Part shown: one piece after another, positions 23,175 to 31,652 of the stretch
Layout of the letters: each line of letters opens with the position of its first letter
How positions within the stretch are numbered: position 1 is the stretch's first letter
NCBI GenBank assembly: GCA_016935015.1
Contig: JAFGRT010000147.1
Coordinates: 1-44,249 of the forward strand
Length of the DNA stretch: 44,249 nucleotides
Direction: 5' to 3'
DNA from: Acidobacteriota bacterium
GTDB taxonomy: Bacteria > Acidobacteriota > JAAYUB01
Notes under the pieces: model-generated
What the model was told of the DNA's origin: nothing
Databases searched by the model: none
The model's input: only the letters and a program-made list of their open reading frames with translations
Made by a program: the position numbers and the translations under genes

Positions 23175-25679
23175 ATGTCCGAAAAACAGACTCCCATGAT
23201 GCGGCAATATCACGCCATCAAGCGGAAACTGCCCGACGCCCTGCTGTTCTATCGCATGGGAGACTTTTACGAGCTGTTTTTCGAAGATGCCGTGGTGGCC
23301 GCCCGGGAGCTGGAGATCACCCTGACTGCCCGCGGCAAGGACAGCGCCGGCGTGCCGGTGCCCATGTGCGGCGTGCCTCACCATGCGGTGGAAAGCTATA
23401 TGGCCAAGCTGGTGAAGAACGGCTTCAAGGTGGCCATCTGCGATCAGATGGAAGAGGCCCGGCCGGGCAAGCTGGTCAAGCGGGAGGTGGTGCGCATCGT
23501 CACCGCCGGCACCGTGACCGAAGATCTGATGCTGGAGCCCAAGGAGAACAATTTCCTGTGCAGTCTGCTGCAGCGCGGTGACGGTTTCGGCGCGGCCTTC
23601 CTCGATGTCAGCACCGGCGATTTTTTTACCACGGAGTATCGTGGCGAGGACGCCCAGAGCAAGCTCATTGTCGAGTTGAACCATTTCCAGCCGGCGGAAA
23701 TCCTTTACCCGGCCGCCAACGCTCCCCTGTTCGCCGACCGGATCCTGGACATGATTCTGGAGAAAACCGTCCGCAGCGAGCAGGATGACTGGCTCTTCCG
23801 CCTCGATTTCGCCCAGCGGATCCTTCTTTCCCGCCTGCGCACCAACACCCTGGACGGCTTCGGCCTGGCCGGCCGCGATCTGGCCGTTGCCGCCGCCGGC
23901 GCCCTGTTGCACTATGTGGAGGAGACCAGCCGGCTGAGTCTGGACATCATCACCGGCATTCAGTTCTTTGAGGACAGTGACTTTCTGAAACTCGACACGG
24001 AGAGCGTCGCCAACCTGGAATTGGTGCAGGGCCTGGACGGCGGCAAGAAGCATACCCTCCTGCGTATCCTCGATTTTACGGTGACCCATATGGGCGCCCG
24101 CCGGCTGAAGAGCTGGATCCTGCGGCCGCTGATGAACCTGCACCGCATCACCGCCCGGCAGGACGGCATCGCCGAACTGGTGGACAACTATTTGATACGC
24201 GAGCGGTTGCGCGGCCAGCTGAAACCCATTCAGGACGTGGAACGCCTCTTGGGCAAGATCACCACCGGCACGGCCCGCCCCCGCGATTTGCTGGCCCTGA
24301 AAACATCGCTGGGCCAGTTCCCGGCCGTGCAAGAGCTGCTGGGCGGTCTGGCCGCTCCGTTTTTCCGTGAGAGCAGTGAACGGTTCGATCCCCTGGCGGA
24401 CCTGTGGGAACTGCTGGAACGGGCCCTCCACGAGGAGCCGCCTGCCAATTTGAACGAAGGCGGTATCATCAAGGACCGCTTCCACCAGGAGCTGGACGAA
24501 CTGCGCGCTATTTCCCGCGGCGGCAAGGACTACATCGCCGCTATGGAGGAACGGGAGCGCCGCCGCACTGCAATCGGGTCCCTGAAAGTAGGCTACAACC
24601 GGGTATTCGGCTATTACATCGAGGTGACGCGGCCCAACCTGCACCTGGTGCCCGAGGACTATATCCGCAAACAGACCCTGGCCAACGCCGAGCGGTTCAT
24701 CACCGAGGAGCTGAAGGATTACGAGGAGAAAGTGCTGAACGCCGAGGAGCGGATCATCAAGCTGGAGCGGGAGCTGTTCCACGAGATCCGCCGCCATGTC
24801 GCCGAGCAGTCGGCGCGTATCATCGAAACGGCGCGGATCATCGCGCGCACCGATGCCCTGGCGGCCCTGGCCGAGGCGGCGGTCCGCCATGACTACAGGC
24901 GGCCGACGGTGACCGATCGCACAGCCATCCGCATCACCGCCGGCCGTCACCCGGTATTGGAACACCGTGAAGAGAGTTTCGTTCCCAATGACTGTCTGCT
25001 CAACGACGGCGACCATCAGATGATCATCCTTACCGGTCCCAACATGGGCGGCAAGAGCACCTACCTGCGCCAGGTGGCCCTTATCGTCATCATGGCCCAG
25101 CTGGGGTCCTTCGTGCCGGCGGCCGGTGCCGACATCGGTCTGGTGGACCAGATCTTCACCCGGGTCGGCGCCTCGGACAACCTGGCCCGCGGCCGCTCCA
25201 CGTTCATGGTGGAGATGATCGAGACGGCCAACATCCTCAACACCTGCACCCGCCGCAGCCTGATCCTGCTGGACGAGGTGGGGCGGGGCACCGCCACCTT
25301 CGACGGGCTGTCCATCGCCTGGTCGGTGGCCGAGTACATCATCACCTCGGAGGTGCACTGCGCCAAAACGCTTTTCGCGACCCACTACCATGAGCTGACC
25401 CGCCTGGCGGACGTGTACGCGGGCATCGCCAACTACTGCGTCACCGTTAAGGAAGGGGTGGGGGACATCATTTTCCTGCGCCAGGTGGCGCCCGGCTCGG
25501 CCAATCGCAGTTACGGCATCGAGGTGGCCCGGCTGGCGGGCATGCCCAAGGTGGTGGTGCAGCGGGCCGGCCAGATCCTCAAGAAGCTCGAACGCAAGGA
25601 GCTGGACCTGTCGGGCAGCCAGCGCAACCGGGCCAAGGACCAGGTGCTGGACGAGCTGCAGAAAAAACTGTTCGATTGA
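23175..25679 (+). CDS. mutS: DNA mismatch repair protein MutS
   Basis: This 834-residue mismatch-recognition ATPase has a typical length for MutS1. The mismatch-reading FYE element is present (MGDFYELF), followed by the connector and lever/clamp domains. The C-terminal ABC-type ATPase has Walker A GPNMGGKST near residue 620, Walker B LILLDEVGRGTATFDG, and the FATHYHELT motif. The ATG at 23175 has GGAG eight bases upstream. An open frame to 23010 lacks family features. The gene stands alone: wecE ends 327 bases before it and a separate promoter precedes the next gene. No key residue is missing, so repair function is expected. Confidence 0.97.
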   Translation: MSEKQTPMMRQYHAIKRKLPDALLFYRMGDFYELFFEDAVVAARELEITLTARGKDSAGVPVPMCGVPHHAVESYMAKLVKNGFKVAICDQMEEARPGKLVKREVVRIVTAGTVTEDLMLEPKENNFLCSLLQRGDGFGAAFLDVSTGDFFTTEYRGEDAQSKLIVELNHFQPAEILYPAANAPLFADRILDMILEKTVRSEQDDWLFRLDFAQRILLSRLRTNTLDGFGLAGRDLAVAAAGALLHYVEETSRLSLDIITGIQFFEDSDFLKLDTESVANLELVQGLDGGKKHTLLRILDFTVTHMGARRLKSWILRPLMNLHRITARQDGIAELVDNYLIRERLRGQLKPIQDVERLLGKITTGTARPRDLLALKTSLGQFPAVQELLGGLAAPFFRESSERFDPLADLWELLERALHEEPPANLNEGGIIKDRFHQELDELRAISRGGKDYIAAMEERERRRTAIGSLKVGYNRVFGYYIEVTRPNLHLVPEDYIRKQTLANAERFITEELKDYEEKVLNAEERIIKLERELFHEIRRHVAEQSARIIETARIIARTDALAALAEAAVRHDYRRPTVTDRTAIRITAGRHPVLEHREESFVPNDCLLNDGDHQMIILTGPNMGGKSTYLRQVALIVIMAQLGSFVPAAGADIGLVDQIFTRVGASDNLARGRSTFMVEMIETANILNTCTRRSLILLDEVGRGTATFDGLSIAWSVAEYIITSEVHCAKTLFATHYHELTRLADVYAGIANYCVTVKEGVGDIIFLRQVAPGSANRSYGIEVARLAGMPKVVVQRAGQILKKLERKELDLSGSQRNRAKDQVLDELQKKLFD

Positions 25680-25845
25680 GGACCGGCCGCCGGTGGCGAA
25701 ACCCGCCGGGCGGTGCTCATCCGCTGACCCGTCAGCAGAATACCCTACAGGGGCGTGCCCCTGAATCCCCGGCCGGCAGGATCCGGTCCGCGGGTGCCGT
25801 GCGAAACGGTGGCTTTTCCGGGCTGCCCCGGGTTTGCCCGGATGG

Positions 25846-25873
25846 TTTACATCCAGCCGAAGTAGGGTATAAT
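25846..25873 (+). promoter_or_regulatory. Sigma-70-type promoter for the metallophosphoesterase gene
   Basis: TTTACA (25846-25851) and a perfect TATAAT (25868-25873) are 16 bases apart. The predicted start near 25880 is about 40 bases before the ATG at 25921, and GGGGAGGAGG lies in the leader as a ribosome-binding site. Confidence 0.65.
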
Positions 25874-25920
25874 AAACGGATTGATCCCTGGCTGGGGTTG
25901 GCGGGGAGGAGGTCACACGC

Positions 25921-27126
25921 ATGCCCTGGGTCGTCCGGATGGTTCTTCGTTTCGCGCCGTTTGTCCTGCTGGCGCAGCTGTACCTGGCCTGGCGACTCTG
26001 GCGCTCCCTGGTCCAGCTGCAGCCGGGATGGCGCTCCTATCGCTGGCTGGCGCTGCCGGTGCTGGCCTGGCTGAACGCCTTACCCCTCGTGTTCCTGATC
26101 GGTTATGCTCTGGACGGCGGTTATCCCCTGGACAACCTCCGGCTGATCTGGGCCGACTACCTGCTGGTTTTCCCCTACTGGTGGGGATTGATCGCGGCCG
26201 CGGAATGCCTCCCCTATTTCCTGCTCCTCGAATTCGGACGGCTGGTTTTTCGTTTCATCCCCCGGCGGGATCCCACCGCGCTGCGCCGGAGTTTCGCCGT
26301 AGCTCACCTGGTGGTGGCCCTCCTGGTGGGCGGTTACGTGGCGATCCGCATCGTTCATGACACCTATTCCATCACGCTGGAGGAGGTCACGGCCGCTATC
26401 TACGAATTGCCGCCAGAGCTGGCGGGCATCCGACTGATCCTGCTGGGGGACATCCAGGTGGACCGCTACACCCAGGCGGCCAAACTGGACCAGGCCGCCG
26501 CCATTCTGAACGACGAACCGGGCGACATGATGCTGTTCGCCGGGGACCTGGTCACCGACGGCACGGCCTTTATCCCACAGGGTGTGGACCTGCTGTGCCG
26601 TCTCCACGCTCCGGCCGGACGATTTGCCTGCATGGGCGATCACGACTGGTGGTCGGGGCCGGAGCAGATCGCGGCCGGGCTGACGGACTGCGGCTGGCAC
26701 TTCCTGGAGGACCGCCATCACGTGCAAGTGGTAAACGGCCGCCGGGTGCTGGTGACGGGGGTGACCTACATTTACAGCCGGCGGGCCCGTCGAGCCGATG
26801 TGGAGCGGCTATTTGCCGCCGCGCCGCCGGCCGATCTGAAGATCGTGCTGGTCCATCAGCCGGCGCCGCTGGTCAAGGAACTGGCGCTCAAACATGGCTA
26901 CCATCTGATGTTGGCCGGGCACACCCACGGCGGGCAGGTGGTCTTTCGCCCCTTCGGCCTGCCGCTGACGCTGTCGCAGTTCGAAAACCGCCATTACTCC
27001 GGCATGGAAGACTACCACGGGCTGCCCGTGGTGGTCACCGATGGCATCGGCCTGACCCTGGCGCCGGTTCGCTACCACAGCCGCGCCAAGATGACCCGTA
27101 TCACCTTGCAGGGCCGGGCACACTAG
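25921..27126 (+). CDS. Membrane metallophosphoesterase with altered metal-site motifs
   Basis: This 401-residue protein has four hydrophobic segments in its first 145 residues, then a calcineurin-type metallophosphoesterase domain. That is the layout of YaeI/YkuE-like membrane phosphoesterases, some of which act on lipid-linked substrates. The metal motifs are mostly recognisable: GD at 176-177, FAGDLVTDG (Asp209), MGDHDWW (240-242), VHQP (His312) and AGHTHGGQ (His334, His336). Two differ from the family. The first motif reads DIQ, where D-x-H is usual. The GNHD motif reads GDHD. Asp can still bind metal, but Gln179 is a poor substitute for His, so activity or metal preference may differ. It has its own promoter and is followed after 85 bases by the sulfotransferase-like gene. 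Confidence 0.87.
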   Translation: MPWVVRMVLRFAPFVLLAQLYLAWRLWRSLVQLQPGWRSYRWLALPVLAWLNALPLVFLIGYALDGGYPLDNLRLIWADYLLVFPYWWGLIAAAECLPYFLLLEFGRLVFRFIPRRDPTALRRSFAVAHLVVALLVGGYVAIRIVHDTYSITLEEVTAAIYELPPELAGIRLILLGDIQVDRYTQAAKLDQAAAILNDEPGDMMLFAGDLVTDGTAFIPQGVDLLCRLHAPAGRFACMGDHDWWSGPEQIAAGLTDCGWHFLEDRHHVQVVNGRRVLVTGVTYIYSRRARRADVERLFAAAPPADLKIVLVHQPAPLVKELALKHGYHLMLAGHTHGGQVVFRPFGLPLTLSQFENRHYSGMEDYHGLPVVVTDGIGLTLAPVRYHSRAKMTRITLQGRAH

Positions 27127-27211
27127 CCATGTCCCCAAGGTGGCCGCCGCGGGAACGCGCCAGCGACCATGGGCCTTCGGCCACTGAAACCTTGTTCGGG
27201 AGTGCACCCTC

Positions 27212-27889
27212 GTGCTGGTGAGTCACCGCCATCGATTCATCTACACCAAGACCAGGAAAACCGGCGGCACGTCCGTCGAGGCCTATCTTGAGGGTTTCTG
27301 CATACCGGCCGGTCAGCGGGCGCTGTGTCATCACCGGGCGGAACATGTCTCTGCATCGGGCATCATCGGCGCCAGAGGCCCCAAAGAAGGGAAAACACCG
27401 GAATACTGGAATCACATGCCCGCAGCCCTGATCCGGCAGAAGATCGGCCGGGAATTGTGGGACAAGTATTTGAAATTCTGTGTGATCCGCAATCCTTATG
27501 ACAAGGTTGTCTCCGCATTCTACTTCAACTGGCACAGGAAGAGAGGCCATGTGGAATTTTCCGGTCCGGACCATGCGCGGGCGAGTTTTGAGCAGTGGCT
27601 GGTTCGAGGTGGGAGATTACCCGTCGACAGGGAAATGTATGTCATCGATGGTAGATTCTGTTTGGATACGGTCATCCGCTACGAATCGCTGGCGGTCGAT
27701 CTCGAGAGCGTGTGCCGACGGCTGGGCCTTCCCTGGGAGCCGTCAGCCCTGCCCCAGTTCAAGAGAGGATACCGGCCGAAGTGGTCGAAAGCGGAGCTTA
27801 TGTACGGTGAGCGTTCGAGAAAAATTGTCGCCGACGCATTTTCTTTCGAGCTCGATTTTTTCCATTATTCCTTTCCCGGCGAAAAATGA
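27212..27889 (+). CDS. Sulfotransferase-family protein
   Basis: This 225-residue protein has the two PAPS-binding signatures of cytosolic/Golgi-type sulfotransferases. One is an N-terminal 5'-phosphosulfate loop in FIYTKTRKTGGTSVE, the other a 3'-phosphate-binding segment in CVIRNPYDKVVSAF. The length fits the Sulfotransfer_2 group, which often modifies surface carbohydrates. The GTG at 27212 has GGGAG about nine bases upstream; GTG 27218 is an alternative. The gene is visibly less GC-rich than its neighbours, with AGG, AAA and AAT codons frequent, which suggests later acquisition. The acceptor is unknown. Confidence 0.82.
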   Translation: MLVSHRHRFIYTKTRKTGGTSVEAYLEGFCIPAGQRALCHHRAEHVSASGIIGARGPKEGKTPEYWNHMPAALIRQKIGRELWDKYLKFCVIRNPYDKVVSAFYFNWHRKRGHVEFSGPDHARASFEQWLVRGGRLPVDREMYVIDGRFCLDTVIRYESLAVDLESVCRRLGLPWEPSALPQFKRGYRPKWSKAELMYGERSRKIVADAFSFELDFFHYSFPGEK

Positions 27890-27977
27890 CCGCCTCCGGA
27901 GAACATGGCGGCGGAGGTTGTTTTTCGCCGCACAAGGGGCGCCCCGGCGACACGGGTGTTGGACGGGAAGCGGGGCG

Positions 27978-28006
27978 TTTCTTTCGGGCGCACGACTTGC
28001 TATAAT
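27978..28006 (+). promoter_or_regulatory. Extended -10 promoter for the secreted protease
   Basis: TATAAT at 28001-28006 is directly preceded by TGC (extended -10). TTTCTT, 17 bases upstream, is a weak -35. The predicted start near 28013 gives a 55-base leader ending in AAAGGGAG before the GTG at 28068. Confidence 0.6.
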
Positions 28007-28067
28007 ACCAGCCATTCCAACAGTCGGCGGTTCGCGGAGAAGTCCGCGCTGCAGAAAGGGAGACACC

Positions 28068-31000
28068 GTGAACGAAACCACCCCCAGGGGCGACCGGTTA
28101 TGGCGCCATTCATTCCGTCAGATGGCGGCCTGGCTCTTGTGCCTGGCTCTGCTGTCCGGCTGGGCATCCGGCCAGATCAGCACCGGCGGGTGGCCGTACA
28201 GTTTCGACCACGACCTGGCCGCGGACATCGATACCGTGGTAATGCCGCCCGTGGACGTGGCGGCGTTGCTGGCCGAAGACGCCCTCGAACGGGAGATGGG
28301 GCTGCCGTTCCGGTTCGGCGCCCCCTTCGAAGTCACGCTGGGCCTGGACAACGCCGGTACCTGGGAAGCGTTGCCTGACGGCGGCATGCTGTGGCGCCTG
28401 CGCGTCGAATGCCCGGGGGCCTATTCCATCAACCTGATTTACGAGCGCTTTCACCTGCCCGACGGCGCGACATTTTTCGTGTACGACGACGCCGGCCGGA
28501 CGGTCCTCGGCGCTTTCACCTCGCGCAACAACAAGGCGCACGGCCAGTTTGCCACGGCACCCACTGCGGGTGGAGCCTGCACGCTGGAGTACAGGGAGCC
28601 ACCGGCCGAAGTGGGCCGCGGCGAGATCGAATTGCGTCGGGTCATCCACGGTTACAAGGACGTGTTTTTCAACCGCGCCGACAAGGGCTACGGCGATTCG
28701 GGCGCCTGCAACATCAACGTCAATTGCTCCGAAGGTGACGGCTGGGAGAACGAGGTCCGTGCCGCGGCCATGCTCCTGACATCGGGCGGCTGGCGGTTCT
28801 GCTCCGGCGCCCTGATCAACAACACCCGCCAGGACGGCACCCCCTATCTGCTCACCGCCAACCATTGCTACTCCGCCGATGTGAACACGTGGGTGGTGAT
28901 GTTCAATTACCAGAGCCCCGGCTGTCCCAACCAGGACGGCCCCACCAGCCAGACGGTCTCGGGCGCCACGCTGCGGGCGCGAAATTCCCCCTCGGATTTC
29001 TGCCTCATTGAGCTCAGCGCGCAACCGCCGGCCGACTACAATGTTTACTACGCCGGCTGGTCGCGGCTCAACACGGCCCCTCCGTCGGCGACGGCCATTC
29101 ATCATCCCAGCGGCGATATCAAGAAGATCTCCTTTGACCACGATCCGCTGACGTCCACCGAATATCTGGACTATGACGAAGATCCCAACGCCAGCCATTG
29201 GCGCATCGGCCAGTGGGAGGAAGGAACCACCGAGGGCGGCTCGTCGGGCTCGCCCCTCTTCAATCCCGATCACCGCATCGTCGGCCAGCTCCACGGCGGC
29301 TACGCCTCCTGCAGCAGCCTGACCTCCGACTGGTACGGCAAGTTTTCCATGTCCTGGGATAACGGCTCGTCCGCCGGCACCCGTCTGCGGGACTGGCTGG
29401 ATCCGGACAACACGGGCGCCACGACCCTCAACGGCCGCAACGCCGGGCAGGGACAGAAGCCCACGGTGGCCATCACGTACCCGGCCCCAAATCAGGAGGT
29501 CGTCGAGGTCGTCACCATCACCGCCGACGCCGCCGACGACACGGGGATCGCCCATGTGACCTTCTATGTGGACAACCAGAATATCGGCGTCGATTCCACA
29601 CCCCCCTACAGCATGGGCTGGGACACCACCGGCCATGTCAACGGCGAGCATATCCTCATGGCCGTGGCCCGTGACACAGATGGTTTGACCAACCAGGATA
29701 CGGTGCGCGTCTTCGTGGCCAACACGCAGCTGGGTGCGACGGCCGGGCCGGCGCAGCCGACCGGCTGGGCGCCGTTCACCGCCGAATTTCAGTCGCAGGT
29801 AACCGGTGGCGAACCGCCCTACACCTACGAGTGGCTGTTCGGCGACGGCGTGTCATCTTCCGATGAAACAAATCCCCGGCATGTCTATCCGTTGGCCGGC
29901 ACGTACCCGTGGCAGCTGACGGTGACGGACGCTCTGGAACAGACGGCCGTCGTCACCGGTGAGATCGAGGTTACGCTGCCTGTCGCCGGTTCGCCCGGGG
30001 TGCGCTATGCGGCCCATTTCACCGATCTGACCGGTTGGGAATCCCGATTGCACCTGGCCAACCAGGACAACGCCCCCGCGACGGTCCACTGCTTCATCAT
30101 CAACGCCGCCGGCGAACACCTGGCTACCTGGACCGTTCCCGACCTGGCGGCCCACGCCCGGCTCGATCTGGACGCCGCCACCCTGCTGGAGGGGGTGAAG
30201 GATAACGAGGATGTCTGGATCATGGTGTACAGCCCGGCGGTGCTCGATGGCGTCAGTGTTTTCGGGACTACCGATCAGGAAACCCGGGTGGCCATGCCCC
30301 TGTTCCACGAGGCCGGCCCGGAGTTGCTGTTCCCCTACGTCTACGTGTCGGATATCTACTACACCGGACTGACGCTGGTGAACACCGTGCCCGCGGCGGC
30401 CACGGTCCAGCTGACCGCCCTACAGGAGAACGGCGACGTGCTGGCGGAGGTGCCCGTCACCATTCCCGGTTACGGCAAGTATGTCCGTTTGCTCGATGAA
30501 ATATTTCCGGTGCCCGAGCCCATTCTGATCCGCGCGGTGCAGGTCACCGCCGACCAGCCGCTGATCGGTTTCGAACTGTTCGGTTCCCATGTGGAGGCCG
30601 GCCTGGCCGGCTTGCCCACCTTCGCTCTGCCCGAGACGGCCGAACGGAGCGGGTCGCCGGCGGTCGACGCCCTGGCCGCGTCAAAGGTGAAACCCGCTAC
30701 CCCAACGGGTCTGCGGGGCTGGGGGCTGTCCGCCGATTCCGTCTACCTGCAGTGGGAGCCGAACCCGGAAACGGATGTTGAGTACATTGTGTACAAACAA
30801 GAGATGTTTACCTCAGAAGTGACAACTACTCCAGAGACTTCCGCGCGGGTGGAGGGACTCGCTCCCGAGCGCCAGTATTATTTCTTCATCCGGGCGCGGA
30901 ACACGCTGACGGGCGAGTATTCCAGCTATTCCGCCGGTGTGATTCCATCCACCCTGGCGCCGGGGGAGACGGATTATCCCCACCGCCTGTTCCTGAACAC

Positions 31001-31625
31001 GATACCCGATATGGCGGAGCATTATACGGGCGCCACCTTCGCCAATATCTCGCCGGACATGTCCATCGTCCAGGCGCGGTTGTATGACGGCGACGGCCGG
31101 TTGCTGGCGGAACGCCAATGGGAAGTGGCACCCCTGGAACAGGTGACGCGGGAGGTCTGGTGGCTGCTGGACGGTGTGGTTTTCCCCGAGGCGGCGTACG
31201 CCACCCTCGGTTCGGAACAACCCTTCTTCGGTTTCCAGCTGTTCCTGACCGGCGTGGAGTCGGCGGATCCCTTTCGGTTCGACGGCCTGCCCGGCCTGAG
31301 ATGGGGCGCGGGGAGGCAGTGTTTCCCCCTGGTGCCCGCCGCGACGGATTGGGCAACCCGGCTGCAGCTGACCAATACATCGGCCATGTCCGGTAAATGT
31401 ACCATCCGGGCCTATGCGGCCGACGGCGGACTGCTGGACGAATACGTCTGGGTCATGCCGGGCCGGGGGCAGCTGGACGAGGCACTGGCCGCGCTCTTTC
31501 CCGAGACGGCCGACAGCATCGGCTGGCTGCAGGTGACGGCCGACGCACCGGTCGCGGCCAGCCTGACGGCCGTGGCGCTGGATCTGACCCGGCTGGAAGC
31601 CTATCCAGGGATCGAAAGCCGGTAA
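28068..31625 (+). CDS. Secreted lysyl-endopeptidase-like serine protease with Ig, PKD and Fn3 modules
   Basis: This 1,185-residue exported protein has a signal peptide over about the first 35 residues. A propeptide-like region is followed by a trypsin-fold protease domain of the lysyl endopeptidase group. The triad is visible: His266 in LLTANHCYS, Asp310 in SPSDFCLIEL, and Ser393 in EGGSSGSPLF. Several cysteines around the domain suggest disulfides. Next come a bacterial Ig-like domain (about 465-560, with VTFYVDNQ), a PKD domain (YEWLFGDG near 585), and a Fn3 domain (about 875-960). Between and after these lie beta modules with repeated W-x-(S/T)-R-L-x-L-x-N and YTG-x-T-x-x-N patterns. The start is GTG 28068 with AAAGGGAG upstream; a much longer open frame to 27498 overlaps the sulfotransferase gene. 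It should act outside the cell in protein degradation. No C-terminal sorting signal is obvious. Confidence 0.9.
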   Translation: MNETTPRGDRLWRHSFRQMAAWLLCLALLSGWASGQISTGGWPYSFDHDLAADIDTVVMPPVDVAALLAEDALEREMGLPFRFGAPFEVTLGLDNAGTWEALPDGGMLWRLRVECPGAYSINLIYERFHLPDGATFFVYDDAGRTVLGAFTSRNNKAHGQFATAPTAGGACTLEYREPPAEVGRGEIELRRVIHGYKDVFFNRADKGYGDSGACNINVNCSEGDGWENEVRAAAMLLTSGGWRFCSGALINNTRQDGTPYLLTANHCYSADVNTWVVMFNYQSPGCPNQDGPTSQTVSGATLRARNSPSDFCLIELSAQPPADYNVYYAGWSRLNTAPPSATAIHHPSGDIKKISFDHDPLTSTEYLDYDEDPNASHWRIGQWEEGTTEGGSSGSPLFNPDHRIVGQLHGGYASCSSLTSDWYGKFSMSWDNGSSAGTRLRDWLDPDNTGATTLNGRNAGQGQKPTVAITYPAPNQEVVEVVTITADAADDTGIAHVTFYVDNQNIGVDSTPPYSMGWDTTGHVNGEHILMAVARDTDGLTNQDTVRVFVANTQLGATAGPAQPTGWAPFTAEFQSQVTGGEPPYTYEWLFGDGVSSSDETNPRHVYPLAGTYPWQLTVTDALEQTAVVTGEIEVTLPVAGSPGVRYAAHFTDLTGWESRLHLANQDNAPATVHCFIINAAGEHLATWTVPDLAAHARLDLDAATLLEGVKDNEDVWIMVYSPAVLDGVSVFGTTDQETRVAMPLFHEAGPELLFPYVYVSDIYYTGLTLVNTVPAAATVQLTALQENGDVLAEVPVTIPGYGKYVRLLDEIFPVPEPILIRAVQVTADQPLIGFELFGSHVEAGLAGLPTFALPETAERSGSPAVDALAASKVKPATPTGLRGWGLSADSVYLQWEPNPETDVEYIVYKQEMFTSEVTTTPETSARVEGLAPERQYYFFIRARNTLTGEYSSYSAGVIPSTLAPGETDYPHRLFLNTIPDMAEHYTGATFANISPDMSIVQARLYDGDGRLLAERQWEVAPLEQVTREVWWLLDGVVFPEAAYATLGSEQPFFGFQLFLTGVESADPFRFDGLPGLRWGAGRQCFPLVPAATDWATRLQLTNTSAMSGKCTIRAYAADGGLLDEYVWVMPGRGQLDEALAALFPETADSIGWLQVTADAPVAASLTAVALDLTRLEAYPGIESR

Positions 31626-31652
31626 CCGCGGCGGTCGCCTTTCCGGCGGACG

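Noticed and set aside
25748-25763. A hairpin after mutS (CAGGGG-CGTG-CCCCTG) as a terminator.
   Set aside because: The stem is only six base pairs and has no T-run after it.
22296-25922. A minus-strand open frame of about 1,200 codons opposite mutS and the end of wecE.
   Set aside because: It mirrors the codon pattern of well-conserved genes on the plus strand, has no domain motif, and such antisense frames are expected in GC-rich DNA.
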